In this document: positions 16,401 to 24,931 of the stretch, in pieces | Layout of the letters: each line of letters starts with the position of its first letter | Position numbering within the stretch: position 1 is the first letter of the stretch | Notes under the pieces: model-generated | Seen by the model: only the letters and a program-made list of their open reading frames with translations | What the model was told of the DNA's origin: nothing | The model's database searches: none | Program-made: the position numbers and the translations under genes | Assembly: GCA_020161835.1 (NCBI GenBank) | Contig: JAIUNL010000024.1 | Location: 1-49,897, forward strand | Source: Bacteroidota bacterium | GTDB taxonomy: Bacteria; Bacteroidota; JABWAT01 | Length of the DNA stretch: 49,897 bases | Direction of reading: 5' to 3'

Positions 16401-16623
16401 GATTTTAGGTAATTACTCTCGAACGATTTTTGCCACATTCCTTCAAAAAAACAGGTAAAAGCACTAATACAATTTGAATTCCAATCAAGCTGTTTATTTC
16501 CCATGTTTTAATCCATCAGGAAATAAAACCGGGATTTACAAACCCAAACTAACAAATGTTACTGCACAGGTCATTTAAAACAGTTATATGAAATTTTATC
16601 CAACCCTTCATTTTTTAAAAATC
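16401..16623. other. Gap inside the efflux operon
   Basis: This 223-base AT-rich spacer separates the TolC gene from the adaptor gene. I see no convincing promoter, terminator, palindrome or short gene. It differs from other gaps of similar size in lacking the palindromic repeats found elsewhere, in keeping with a separate origin for this operon. Confidence 0.4.
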
Positions 16624-17985
16624 TCAATGCTGTTTATTTATATTCCCTGTTAATTTTTTTAATTCCAAATCAGCTTTCAGAAAGTCTACAATGGCCGATA
16701 AGTGGTTTTGTTGTGCTTCCCGTAAAGCATTATCTGCCATTAAAACATCTGTAAGGTTTGCAGTTCCCTGCTTTTGCTGCAGGCGTGTTTGCTCGTATAT
16801 ATTTTTAGCTAACTCTATTTGAGAAATAGAATGCGAAATATTTTTTTGAGTTACTGCTCTCCGCCGGTTACCGTTCTCTATGAGCATGAGAGTTTGGTCG
16901 GTTACCAGTTTTATTTGCAACTGACTATTTTCTAACTCTAACTGTTTCTGAATAATTTTCCGGTAGGTAACGGTTCCATTAAAAAGTGGATAAGAGAATT
17001 GCAATCCCACGAAGCTGAATGGGAAGAATTTCAAAAATTCATTCGGTTGTTTATCATACCCAAATCCTGTTTGTCCGTAACTTCCAAACAGTGAAATGGT
17101 TGGCAACATCGAATGTTTCAAGGTCTTTAATTCGCTATCGAGAAGCCGGTTTTGGGAATTGACGAGGAGCAAATCAACCGTAGTTGCAGGTGTGTATACA
17201 GGTGTGCTGTTGAATAAAATTTCAGTTTCGATAAGAAGATCGCGTGAGGAAGGCAATCCAAGTGACAATTTAAGCAAACTCAAGACCTGTTCAGCATTAT
17301 TTTCAACAATATCTTTCTGCGTTTTTAGCAGATCCAGCTGGAGTTCAACCTTTTGAACATCAGTCCCTTTTATCATTAAGTTTTGATGCAAAAGCACCAG
17401 GCTTTCAAGAAGCTTAGATGTATTTACCAGGTTACTGTCTATAAACGCCAACTGGTGACTGAGAATTTGAGCATTGTAATACAGATTCGAAATCTCAAAA
17501 TAAACCTGTTCTTCTGTTTTTCTGTATTGAAGTTCTGCTATTTCAGCCCCGATTGCCGAGGATCTGATACCTCCAACAAGTTGCGGGTTGTATAAAGGCA
17601 GTGTAACCTGAATTGAAGCACTCATATTGTGAGGAACACCAAATTGAGCTTCCCTGAATTGGCCTTCCTGAGCAGCAGGGTTAAAGGCAGACAAAGGCAT
17701 AAGTTGATAGGGCAAATCGGGGAAATACTTATAGTCGGCAATTACATTGACTTTAGGTAACAGATTTGAAATGGCTTCTTTTTGTTTCTGTTCGCCTATA
17801 GCAACATTATTTCTGCTTATCTGGAGACTTTTATTATGCACTTGTGCAGTGTCGATGCACATTTGCAGAGACCAAATTTGTGCTTGTCCCGGTAGGGCAA
17901 TACTCATTATTAAGGCAAATGAAAACAAACCAACCTTAGAGTGAATATTCACAAACATCCGAAGTAAATTTTTTTCAGTGTTCAT
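16624..17985 (-). CDS. TolC family outer-membrane efflux channel
   Basis: This 453-residue protein has a signal sequence around 17-36 (SKVGLFSFALIMSIALPGQA). The TolC/OEP plan then repeats twice: MCIDTAQVHNKSLQISRNNV near 42-61 and LRRLT-type helices, with a second repeat starting VDLLLVNSQNRLLDSELKTL and ending RLQQKQGTANLTDVLMADN. It forms the trimeric exit duct for the adaptor and pump encoded downstream. It overlaps the small membrane protein gene by 11 bases. An operator-like palindrome lies inside its first codons (17941-17952). A start at the internal Met10, near the signal peptide, is possible. Confidence 0.9.
   Translation of the reverse strand: MNTEKNLLRMFVNIHSKVGLFSFALIMSIALPGQAQIWSLQMCIDTAQVHNKSLQISRNNVAIGEQKQKEAISNLLPKVNVIADYKYFPDLPYQLMPLSAFNPAAQEGQFREAQFGVPHNMSASIQVTLPLYNPQLVGGIRSSAIGAEIAELQYRKTEEQVYFEISNLYYNAQILSHQLAFIDSNLVNTSKLLESLVLLHQNLMIKGTDVQKVELQLDLLKTQKDIVENNAEQVLSLLKLSLGLPSSRDLLIETEILFNSTPVYTPATTVDLLLVNSQNRLLDSELKTLKHSMLPTISLFGSYGQTGFGYDKQPNEFLKFFPFSFVGLQFSYPLFNGTVTYRKIIQKQLELENSQLQIKLVTDQTLMLIENGNRRRAVTQKNISHSISQIELAKNIYEQTRLQQKQGTANLTDVLMADNALREAQQNHLSAIVDFLKADLELKKLTGNINKQH
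17941..17952 (-). promoter_or_regulatory. Second copy of the TetR operator core inside the TolC gene start
   Basis: GTGAATATTCAC is a perfect 12-base palindrome. The same 12 bases form the centre of the operator candidate at 19337-19356. Here it encodes Val-Asn-Ile-His near the TolC N terminus. On the minus strand the two sites share a 13-base run. It may be a second regulator site or a chance copy. Confidence 0.35.
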
Positions 17986-18382
17986 TTTTCATGCTTTTAT
18001 TAAGAAAAAAGGCAGCTGTTACAAATAAAAAAGTTATGGAAATCCTGAAAATCAGTGCACCAATAGTTTTTGTTTCATAGATGCCACCGGTATCTATGTG
18101 TAATAAAAACATAGCAAAAGTTATGATAAGTATACCAGCAGAAATGCTTAGCACTTTTGTTGTCCAGAGTCTTTTTGTAATAATTCCATATCCTGCGAAA
18201 AGGTAAAGAAGGCTGCAAATAAGATTTGCAACGGCCACAAATTGCACATAATTTCCTTCCTGAGCTCTGACGCCGAACCAATCAAAAACCAACCCACTGC
18301 TTAAAAACAGTGTCAGCAATCCAAAGACGATAATAAATAGAGCAATCGTATAACGAAATACGGTTATTGTTTTCTTTTTCAT
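17975..18382 (-). CDS. Small four-helix membrane protein, uncharacterised
   Basis: The 135-residue protein has four hydrophobic segments at about 8-32, 45-68, 76-96 and 106-128, with the motif FLLHIDTGGIYETKTIGALI between the last two. I do not recognise a named family. Its gene lies 6 bases after the cupin gene and overlaps the TolC gene by 11 bases, so it belongs to the efflux operon. It may be an accessory of the pump or respond to the same stress. Nothing in the sequence indicates catalysis. Confidence 0.75.
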   Translation of the reverse strand: MKKKTITVFRYTIALFIIVFGLLTLFLSSGLVFDWFGVRAQEGNYVQFVAVANLICSLLYLFAGYGIITKRLWTTKVLSISAGILIITFAMFLLHIDTGGIYETKTIGALIFRISITFLFVTAAFFLNKSMKNEH

Positions 18383-18388
18383 TTTGAT

Positions 18389-18727
18389 TTACAATAATTT
18401 TTTTTGAGTTGCAGGTTTGGGAGCCTTTACAACCAAAATACGAGCCACTGCCGTAGAATTGTTACTTAGGCAGTGAATAATATTTTTAGGACTTTCTACC
18501 AAACTATCAGCATTTACTTGAATTTTCTCATCAGCAACCGTCACTTCGGGTGTGCCTTCCAGAATATAAAAAAATACATCGACGGGAGTAATGTGTGGTT
18601 TCAGTGCTTCGCCCGGTTGCAGGGTGATGTGCATGACCTGTGCCGAATCATTGTCGTACAATTTCCGAACATCAAGCTTATGTGGCGTTTCTGCAATCGG
18701 AGTCTCTGTTACAACTGTAATTTTCAT
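18389..18727 (-). CDS. Small cupin-domain protein
   Basis: This 112-residue protein is a single cupin barrel. The first motif is LQPGEALKPHITPVDVFFYI with LEGTPEVTV, and the second is VESPKNIIHCLSNNSTAVAR. Only part of the usual metal-binding His and Glu set is evident (His in KPHITP and in IIHCL), so metal binding is plausible but not certain. It lies 4 bases downstream of the TetR gene and 6 bases before the membrane protein gene. It might bind a ligand connected with the efflux substrate. Confidence 0.85.
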   Translation of the reverse strand: MKITVVTETPIAETPHKLDVRKLYDNDSAQVMHITLQPGEALKPHITPVDVFFYILEGTPEVTVADEKIQVNADSLVESPKNIIHCLSNNSTAVARILVVKAPKPATQKKLL

Positions 18728-18731
18728 ATTA

Positions 18732-19322
18732 TTAGTCTTTTCTTACCATTATTTTAATTGAATTCATTAGCTCCCAACCTCTGTCAATCAGGTTGAAGTC
18801 ATATTTAGACATGTGCCATTGTTTAACAAACATTCTCAATGACCCCATGATCATAAAGGCCAAATGAGAGGCATCAATATCTGCCCTGATCTCACCCTTG
18901 CTCTGCCCGCTTTCAATAATAGCTTTAAGGCTTGCATGGTTTTTACTCATTATTTCTTTCACTTTATCGGTAAGTTCTACCTCGTTGCGAAAAATTTCTT
19001 CCGAAAAAATGACGGCAACCAGTGAGGGTGTGGTAGAGAATTTTTTGAAATGATTCAGGAACAGATGTTCAATTTTCGCTGAGGCATGCTCGGTTGAATT
19101 CAATTGGCTGGCGAAAAAGGACTCTGAATTTTGTCTGAAAAACTCGAGAATGGCCAGCAGAATCTGAATCTTATTCTCGTAATGGCGATAAATTGCCGAC
19201 TCAGCGAAACCGATTTTCTTCGCAAGATTTTTAATAGTAAGAGACTGTATGCCGCCTTCTGCAATGATCTCAAGTGATACGTTGATAATCTCTTTTTGTC
19301 GGTCTGTTATTTCTGGATTCAT
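18732..19322 (-). CDS. TetR family regulator of the RND efflux operon
   Basis: The 196-residue regulator has an N-terminal TetR helix-turn-helix: RQKEIINVSLEIIAEGGIQS, then LTIKNLAKKIGFAESAIYRH and YENKIQILLAI. The C-terminal part is a ligand and dimer domain. It is the first gene of the operon that continues with cupin, membrane protein, TolC, adaptor, pump and DUF2141 genes. The spacings up to TolC are small, and TolC is separated from the adaptor by 223 bases. A promoter and a palindromic operator lie just upstream, so autorepression is likely. This arrangement, with the regulator inside its own pump operon, is common for drug-responsive RND systems. Confidence 0.92.
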   Translation of the reverse strand: MNPEITDRQKEIINVSLEIIAEGGIQSLTIKNLAKKIGFAESAIYRHYENKIQILLAILEFFRQNSESFFASQLNSTEHASAKIEHLFLNHFKKFSTTPSLVAVIFSEEIFRNEVELTDKVKEIMSKNHASLKAIIESGQSKGEIRADIDASHLAFMIMGSLRMFVKQWHMSKYDFNLIDRGWELMNSIKIMVRKD

Positions 19323-19336
19323 TTTCCATACATATA

Positions 19337-19356
19337 GTTAGTGAATATTCACTCAC
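19337..19356 (-). promoter_or_regulatory. TetR operator upstream of the efflux operon
   Basis: A 20-base palindrome with one mismatched pair is centred on AGTGAATATTCACT (19340-19353), whose 14 bases are perfectly symmetric. It lies 15 bases upstream of the ATG at 19322 and immediately downstream of the -10 element, an ideal position for repression. The shape fits a TetR dimer site. Confidence 0.65.
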
Positions 19357-19357
19357 A

Positions 19358-19387
19358 ATAATAACCAATTTTACTTACAAGTGTCAA
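19358..19387 (-). promoter_or_regulatory. Sigma-70-like promoter of the efflux operon
   Basis: On the minus strand TTGACA (19382-19387) is followed after 18 bases by TATTAT (19358-19363), which matches the -10 consensus at 5 of 6 positions. The operator palindrome starts 2 bases further on. A classical -35/-10 pair is notable because Bacteroidota usually use a different consensus. Confidence 0.5.
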
Positions 19388-19460
19388 ATTAATTACCCAT
19401 AATGTGATTCAGTCAAAAACTGATCGGTCTGTAATGGTTGGTGATTACTTAGGGAAAATG

Positions 19461-19503
19461 AAAAAAAAGGCCATCCTGACTGTTTGAAAACAAATCAGGA
19501 TGG
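19461..19503 (-). terminator. Rho-independent terminator of the porin gene
   Basis: On the minus strand CCATCCTGA and TCAGGATGG (19495-19503 and 19471-19479) form a perfect 9-base stem, with an inner TTTG/CAAA pairing. It is followed by CC and a run of eight T (19461-19468). It begins 15 bases after the stop of the minus-strand porin gene. Confidence 0.8.
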
Positions 19504-19517
19504 GAGAAAGGAAGGGG

Positions 19518-20621
19518 TCAAAGCCGAAGTTCAATCACAGCTTCAAAAAGTCCGTCATTGGGTTTTCCAGCCGTATTTCTGTTATAGTAATCATAGTCTA
19601 ACACCAGCTTACTTCGATCGGTGATATAAAAGGCTACTCCGCCAATCCAACGTTCGGCAAGTTTATCACCCGATGCATACTCTGATGTCACCCGGTCATA
19701 TCGCCCGAAAACATTAATACCCGGATCCCAAACCCTGACATCAGCAAAAACTGAAAATCCGTTCTGATCCACCGGTGAAAAAGAAACTGTATCCTGAATT
19801 GCTGTACCCGAATAATTTCCTGTACCCAGAAATCCTGATCCGGTTACAATTAAACCATCAGCTTCATAACTTAAAACTCCTGCGTGATAATACCAATCGG
19901 GCGCCTCAGGAATATTTCCTTTACCAACTGCGCCATGATGATGGATTTGAAGCCCGGGAAGCATTTCATGAAACGGTCTGAGCGAAAGCCGTGATTGAAT
20001 TGTTTTATTCCGGTTATATTCGAGAGCATGATATCCACCACCATTGGTTAGGGAAATCGCCATACTGCCATACTTTCCGGGAAAGGAAGAACTGACCTTT
20101 TTCTGATAGTCTTCATCGAGACTTTCGCCGAATTGGGTCATGTAAACCAACCCGAAATCGGCGGAACTCATCACGTTTGTTCGCTCGAGAAACATGGTTC
20201 CCTGAACCCGGTAATCGTTTATTGCTTGTTCATAATCGATCCAGGGCAGATGAATCATACCAAATTCCATAAAGGATTTTTTGAGGAAACCAATTTCGGG
20301 CAGATTCATTTTCAGAAGCAGATATTTCAGGCGGATTTCAACATCACCCATTCCATCGCCTTCTTTATCAACGGTGATATCGGTCGTGATCTTTCCTGAA
20401 AAGGTATCGTTGATTTTCTTTTTGATATCAACATACCCACGCTTCAGGGCAAACTCATCTCTTACTTTATCAGAAAGCTTTCCATTCTGGTAAGCCAAAA
20501 ACCATTGCATATCGATGGTCAGCCCAGAAAATTGAGACGGAACCTGAGCAACAGGTGGCACAGGTTGAGAAAAAACAGGTACAGCCAGCAGAAGAACTGC
20601 CGGCAAATAACGTAAAAACAT
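19518..20621 (-). CDS. Porin, phosphate-selective OprO/P-like family
   Basis: The 367-residue protein has a signal peptide (LRYLPAVLLLAVPVFSQP) and a mature part of amphipathic strands. The region KRGYVDIKKKINDTFSGKIT followed by KYLLLKMNLPEIG, GMIHLPWIDYEQAIN and RVQGTMFLERTNVMSSADFG is typical of OprO/OprP-like porins, and it ends FEAVIELRL. It should form an outer-membrane channel. The ion preference cannot be read from sequence, and no phosphate genes are nearby. It stands alone with its own terminator. The 153 bases upstream are shared with the divergent amidohydrolase and presumably hold both promoters, though I cannot identify them. Confidence 0.8.
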   Translation of the reverse strand: MFLRYLPAVLLLAVPVFSQPVPPVAQVPSQFSGLTIDMQWFLAYQNGKLSDKVRDEFALKRGYVDIKKKINDTFSGKITTDITVDKEGDGMGDVEIRLKYLLLKMNLPEIGFLKKSFMEFGMIHLPWIDYEQAINDYRVQGTMFLERTNVMSSADFGLVYMTQFGESLDEDYQKKVSSSFPGKYGSMAISLTNGGGYHALEYNRNKTIQSRLSLRPFHEMLPGLQIHHHGAVGKGNIPEAPDWYYHAGVLSYEADGLIVTGSGFLGTGNYSGTAIQDTVSFSPVDQNGFSVFADVRVWDPGINVFGRYDRVTSEYASGDKLAERWIGGVAFYITDRSKLVLDYDYYNRNTAGKPNDGLFEAVIELRL

Positions 20622-20774
20622 TAAACCCCCTCATTACACACGGCGCAAAAATAGACAACCCTGTGTTTATTTTACAGTCTTGTCAGCAAAAAAACGGGCA
20701 TCATTCACGGAATCTGGTTTGGAATCTGATAAAAACTACCGGATTTTATGTTTTTCAGATCAAAAATGGATTTC

Positions 20775-22115
20775 ATGATCACGATTTTACGGGCTTCTGC
20801 CATTCTCACCAATTCTGATCCGTCGTTTATTAAGGATGGATTTCTTGTATTTAACGAAAGTGGTATTCTTGAAACCGGGGAGTGGTCTCACTTCCCAAAA
20901 GAGAACTATCCAGGAGTTCAGGTAACTAACCTGGAAAACAAAATCCTTTTCCCGGGATTTATTCAAACCCACATCCATCTCTGCCAGACTTTATTTCGCG
21001 GACTAGCAGATGATCTGAATCTGCTTGACTGGCTTCAAACCCGGATTTTCCCTTTTGAAAATGCCCATTCGCCGGAATCGATCAAAGTTTCTGCTGAACT
21101 CGGACTTCTTGAATTGCTTTCAAACGGAACTACAACCCTTATGGATATGGGTTCGATCCGTCATTATGATTCTGTTCTTGAAGCCGCCGAAAGATTGGGA
21201 ATCCGGGGCTATTTCGGGAAAGCCCTGATGGATGAAAATCCACTTTTCCCTGGTTTATCAGAAACCAAATCTGAAGCCCTTTCTTCGATGGATGATCAGA
21301 TTAAATCATGGCATGGCCGTGATTCCGGCCGGATCCGGTATGCAATTACGCCACGATTTGTACTTTCGTGTTCGTCAGATTTGCTTCAGGAATCGCATGA
21401 CCGGGTAAAAAACGATACAACCCTTCGGTATCACACCCATTCTTCTGAGCAGGAATCTGAACTTGCAGAAGTGAGGAAAAGATTTGGCAAGGATAATGTT
21501 GAAGTGTTTGATGAACTCGGATTGCTGGGGAAGGAAACCCTTCTCGCCCATTGTATCTGGCTGAGTGATCATGAAAAGGAATTGCTAAAATCCACCCAAA
21601 CCCGGATTCTTCACTGTCCGTCTTCCAACCTGAAACTCGGATCCGGAATTGCTTCTGTGCCGGGATTGATGGCGTCCGGAGTTTCAGTGTCGTTGGGTGC
21701 AGATGGTGCGCCATGCAATAACAATCTGGATCCGTTTATTGAAATGAGATTGGCGGCGCTGATTCAAAAGCCGGTATTAGGTCCGACTGCAATGCCTGCC
21801 AGAACTGTTTTTACAATGGCAACGTCAGGTGGTGCTGAAGCTCTGGGACTGGAAAAGGAAACCGGAAAACTTGCTGCCGGGTTTAAGGCTGATTTCGTGG
21901 CCGTTGACCTGAACCGGATCTGGAATCCGGTTGAGCCTGAAACTGAAGATCAGTTTTATTCTGCCCTGGTGTATTCGGCACAAAGGGAAAATGTGACGGA
22001 TGTCTGGGTGAATTCAAAACTGGTAAAAAGAAACGGAGAATTGACCGTTGCTGATGAAAAAGAAGTGATGCTTCGCGCCCGGAAAGAACTGAAGAAATTG
22101 CTGGGAAGAATTTAG
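20775..22115 (+). CDS. Amidohydrolase, nucleoside/5'-deoxyadenosine deaminase (MtaD/TRZ-ATZ) type
   Basis: From ATG 20775 the protein has 446 residues; starts at 20748 or 20766 are also possible. The metal-dependent amidohydrolase motifs are all present: PGFIQTHIHLCQT (His66 and His68), YHTHSSEQESE (His220, His222, Glu225), LLAHCIWLSD (His259) and SLGADGAPCNN (Asp310). The combination with HCPSSNLKLGSG is typical of the cytosine deaminase/5-methylthioadenosine-S-adenosylhomocysteine deaminase group. A deamination of adenosine-like or guanine-like compounds in the cytoplasm is likely. The exact substrate cannot be fixed. It is a single-gene unit divergent from the porin. Confidence 0.88.
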   Translation: MITILRASAILTNSDPSFIKDGFLVFNESGILETGEWSHFPKENYPGVQVTNLENKILFPGFIQTHIHLCQTLFRGLADDLNLLDWLQTRIFPFENAHSPESIKVSAELGLLELLSNGTTTLMDMGSIRHYDSVLEAAERLGIRGYFGKALMDENPLFPGLSETKSEALSSMDDQIKSWHGRDSGRIRYAITPRFVLSCSSDLLQESHDRVKNDTTLRYHTHSSEQESELAEVRKRFGKDNVEVFDELGLLGKETLLAHCIWLSDHEKELLKSTQTRILHCPSSNLKLGSGIASVPGLMASGVSVSLGADGAPCNNNLDPFIEMRLAALIQKPVLGPTAMPARTVFTMATSGGAEALGLEKETGKLAAGFKADFVAVDLNRIWNPVEPETEDQFYSALVYSAQRENVTDVWVNSKLVKRNGELTVADEKEVMLRARKELKKLLGRI

Positions 22116-22162
22116 GTCTTTTAACAGTGATGATCAGGATGGCCAGGATAAATTCAAAATGG

Positions 22163-23224
22163 TTAATGGTTTAATTCTGTCAATATTTGTGTGATGTTTA
22201 GATGTTTTGCATCTTGAATTTTGTTGGCGTGTTCTGCAACTAATTGAATCCAATCAAACAATTTCGTTTTATCTGTTGTTTTGGTTTTCCAATATTCCGA
22301 AAGTTCAAAAGCTGATGTTTGCAAAATGGTTTCAACGATATCTGGGAAATTGTCAAACAAGTTCAGAAATATTCTCGGAACCCTTTGATATATAGTTTTT
22401 CCAATTACATAATCTCTTTTTCCTCCAGCTGTAAATAAATCCCGAACATTTGGACAAACAACAGTCTCACGAGTTACCAACCAAATTGCTAATCTTCCGA
22501 ATTTGTCATTGCTGTTCCCGAAAAGCTCGGGAAAGTAAACCATTGCACGATTTTTCAACTCTTGCTTTTCTTTTGCGGATAAGTTATTCCAAATTTTAAT
22601 GACTAAACTACTTGGTTTACTGTTGTTTTCGGCATCCATCCACCAAAGATCTTCGCCTGGTTTTAGTTTGCTTTTATAGTAATCTATAATTGGTCTTATT
22701 GGATTTTCATTTTTTCGCAAAGTATCATACGGCATTTTGATTTTGTCAAAAATGGTTTTGCCTTGTTCTAAATTCATATCAATTAAATAGCGAGGTGAAT
22801 GTGTTACCACAACCTCTGAAAGTACTTCTTCATATGGACGACAACGAAATTCTATCGGACTTGCTAATTTTGCAAAGAGCATAAAAATACGTTCTACATT
22901 ATCAACTCTCGTACTTTCTAAAACGCTATTACCTGTTGTTTTCCAATGGTTTTGTGTAGTCGTTTTTACTTCTACCCCGTAGTATTTTTTCGCAACAATA
23001 TCTGGGAATTTTTGACCTCCGATTAATTCAATAGAATTTTCAAAAACTGTTCCTATGGCTAAATGTGTCATTACATCTTTAACATACGGCTCAAGATTTC
23101 TACCTGAAAGTGTCGCAACTTTCTTTGATGAATTTTTAGCGTGGTCATTCAACTCACTAATTGTTGAGCCGAGTAATAAATCAAATTCGCTTCTATTCTG
23201 GTCTGAGTTTACTGAAACAATCAT
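22163..23224 (-). CDS. Type II restriction endonuclease, PD-(D/E)XK fold
   Basis: I do not recognise the specific endonuclease family of this 353-residue protein, but the sequence FPDIVAKKYYGVEVKTTT supplies Asp75, Glu85 and Lys87, a standard PD-(D/E)XK catalytic site. A preceding GRNLEPYVKDVMTHL segment may carry a further acidic residue. The gene starts 2 bases after the stop of a DNA cytosine methyltransferase gene, which in turn follows a controller-like gene, the standard Type II order. It would cleave unmodified DNA at the site protected by that methyltransferase. The recognition sequence cannot be predicted. Base composition is strikingly AT-rich compared with the surrounding genes. 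Confidence 0.85.
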   Translation of the reverse strand: MIVSVNSDQNRSEFDLLLGSTISELNDHAKNSSKKVATLSGRNLEPYVKDVMTHLAIGTVFENSIELIGGQKFPDIVAKKYYGVEVKTTTQNHWKTTGNSVLESTRVDNVERIFMLFAKLASPIEFRCRPYEEVLSEVVVTHSPRYLIDMNLEQGKTIFDKIKMPYDTLRKNENPIRPIIDYYKSKLKPGEDLWWMDAENNSKPSSLVIKIWNNLSAKEKQELKNRAMVYFPELFGNSNDKFGRLAIWLVTRETVVCPNVRDLFTAGGKRDYVIGKTIYQRVPRIFLNLFDNFPDIVETILQTSAFELSEYWKTKTTDKTKLFDWIQLVAEHANKIQDAKHLNITQILTELNH

Positions 23225-23226
23225 TT

Positions 23227-24588
23227 CTACTTCTTAAAATATAAGTCCCAAACCGCTTCAATTCTCTTTGCTAAATTGTAAGCTAAAAGTGGTGGAACAG
23301 CGTTACCAATAATTTTATATGCTTGTGATGGACTAACTAAATATGCGCCTTTCCGTCCATTTTTATTTTTTATTACAAAATCATAATCTGGTGGAAAAGT
23401 TTGGATTAATGCACATTCTCTTGGCGTTAATCTTCTTTCAATTAGTCCTTTTTTTAATTCTTTTTCTATTTTTCCGCCATTAGCAGATGATAGCCGTCTA
23501 AATTCAATATTTCCGTGATGTTCAGAACGGATTGTTGGCGCAATTCCCTCCAATTTAATTTCCGTTTGTCCTTGACAATGCTTACCCATAAACTTTGCTT
23601 TTGAATAAAATCGTTGGGATAAATCTTCTGTGTTTTCTGGTTCTTCTAAATTTTTAAACAAATCTTTTAGTTGAACAAAATGTTTCAAATTTTTTCCTTC
23701 AACTGTGTAAGAATGTGTCGGATTTGGATAGGGATTATATTGTTTTGAAATTATTTCTTTTTCTAATTCTGCTAAAGCAGATTTTTTCAAAGCAGATTTT
23801 TTAATTCCAATAAAAATCACTCTTTCTCTCGATTGAGGAACACCATAATCAGCCGAATGTAAAACTTGTGGGTCAAGTACAATGTATCCGTTTCCATTTG
23901 CGGATGAAAAGTCGTTTTGAATAATTGATTTTACATCGCCAAGATTAACCAAGCCTTTCACATTTTCTGCTATGAAGATTTTAGGTTGGGTAATTTCAAT
24001 CACTTCTTTCATCCACATATAAAGTTTTCCGCGAGTTTCAGCAGAAGCGGTTTCTTTTTCTATGAGTTGTCCTTTGTGATTTTTATGAGAATTAAACCCA
24101 TTTCTTTTTCCAGCGACACTAAAATCTTGGCAAGGAAATCCGCCCGTAACTATATCAACATCTTCGGGAAAGACATTTACACCGTTTCTATTCATTTTTA
24201 CTAAATCAACAATGCTTTCCTTGTAAAAATCTTCTATGTTATGTCCTTTTTTTGAGAAATAGTTGACCCAAGCATTTCTGGCATCGGTCAAAATATCGTT
24301 GGCAAAAACAGTTTTAAATTTTGTTTTTTTAAGTTGTACAAAACCGTTTTTTAGTTCCTTTTCAATGAAATGTGGTGTTAATACTTCATTTATTGATTGT
24401 TGCAAAACCGCAAAGCCACCTTCAAAACCTAAATCCATTCCACCACAACCAGAAAAAAGAGAAAGCACCTTCAATGTTTCATTCTTGTTTTCGATTGTTG
24501 GTTTAATCGATGATTTTGGATAATATAAAATTTCCAGTTGTGGTTCCTTAACTACGCTTAATTCTGCTTCTAAAGTTTCTGTATGCAT
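23227..24588 (-). CDS. DNA (cytosine-5) methyltransferase of a Type II system
   Basis: The 453-residue protein has the ordered motifs of C5-methyltransferases. Motif I is LKVLSLFSGCGGMDLGFEGG (from about 39), motif IV is GGFPCQDFSVAG with catalytic Cys153, motif VI is IFIAENVKGL (Glu208 to Val210) and motif VIII is PQSRERVIFIGI. Motif IX (LTPRECALIQTFPPDY) and motif X (YKIIGNAVPPLLAYNLAKRI) follow the target recognition region. The first 38 residues precede motif I and look like a short extension. It modifies the inner or outer cytosine of a site that is not predictable. The paired endonuclease is immediately downstream, the controller 3 bases upstream. AT-rich codon use marks it as acquired. 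Confidence 0.95.
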   Translation of the reverse strand: MHTETLEAELSVVKEPQLEILYYPKSSIKPTIENKNETLKVLSLFSGCGGMDLGFEGGFAVLQQSINEVLTPHFIEKELKNGFVQLKKTKFKTVFANDILTDARNAWVNYFSKKGHNIEDFYKESIVDLVKMNRNGVNVFPEDVDIVTGGFPCQDFSVAGKRNGFNSHKNHKGQLIEKETASAETRGKLYMWMKEVIEITQPKIFIAENVKGLVNLGDVKSIIQNDFSSANGNGYIVLDPQVLHSADYGVPQSRERVIFIGIKKSALKKSALAELEKEIISKQYNPYPNPTHSYTVEGKNLKHFVQLKDLFKNLEEPENTEDLSQRFYSKAKFMGKHCQGQTEIKLEGIAPTIRSEHHGNIEFRRLSSANGGKIEKELKKGLIERRLTPRECALIQTFPPDYDFVIKNKNGRKGAYLVSPSQAYKIIGNAVPPLLAYNLAKRIEAVWDLYFKK

Positions 24589-24591
24589 AAG

Positions 24592-24921
24592 TTATTTTTT
24601 CACAAGGTTTGACTTTAGATATTTCACTTTTTCTTCCGCAACTTTCAAAACTTTGCTTGCACATTCTTCGTCTGCGATTTCATAAGCAATTCTTTCGCTG
24701 ATAAATTGAACTAATAAATCTTCTTTGTCAAGATTTAGGATTTCTGCAAGTTTTATGATGTTGTCTTTTGTTGGTTTACGTTCGTTTCGTTCAATTTTAC
24801 TCAAAATTGCCTGGTCAATGTCGAGATAGGAAGCTACATGCCGAAGTAGCAAGCCCAAACTTTCTCTTTTTGCTCTAATTATTTGTCCGACCGTTACCAT
24901 ATGAATAATTTCACTTGACAT
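24592..24921 (-). CDS. XRE-family controller-like protein of the restriction-modification system
   Basis: This 109-residue protein has an XRE helix-turn-helix: VGQIIRAKRESLGLLLRHVA, then SYLDIDQAILSKIERNERKP and TKDNIIKLAEILNLDKEDLL. The C-terminal third is helical and unassigned. Proteins of this type ahead of restriction-modification genes set the timing and level of both enzymes. The start could be ATG 24921 or ATG 24900 (MVTVGQII), the latter closer to usual family length. The predicted +1 lies within a few bases of 24921, so a leaderless transcript is plausible for the long form. It overlaps its own operator candidate. Confidence 0.85.
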   Translation of the reverse strand: MSSEIIHMVTVGQIIRAKRESLGLLLRHVASYLDIDQAILSKIERNERKPTKDNIIKLAEILNLDKEDLLVQFISERIAYEIADEECASKVLKVAEEKVKYLKSNLVKK

Positions 24922-24931
24922 GATTTGTCAA
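24915..24931 (-). promoter_or_regulatory. Operator palindrome at the controller gene start
   Basis: TTGACA and TGTCAA, separated by 5 bases, form a 17-base inverted repeat overlapping the ATG at 24921 and touching the -10 element. Further related words (ATGACAA on the minus strand near 24939-24945) lie just upstream, as with the multiple C-boxes of controller proteins. Confidence 0.5.

Noticed and set aside
22163..24921. BREX, DISARM or other multi-gene defence system
   Set aside because: Only controller, methyltransferase and endonuclease genes are present. No helicase, ATPase or phosphatase partners accompany them.
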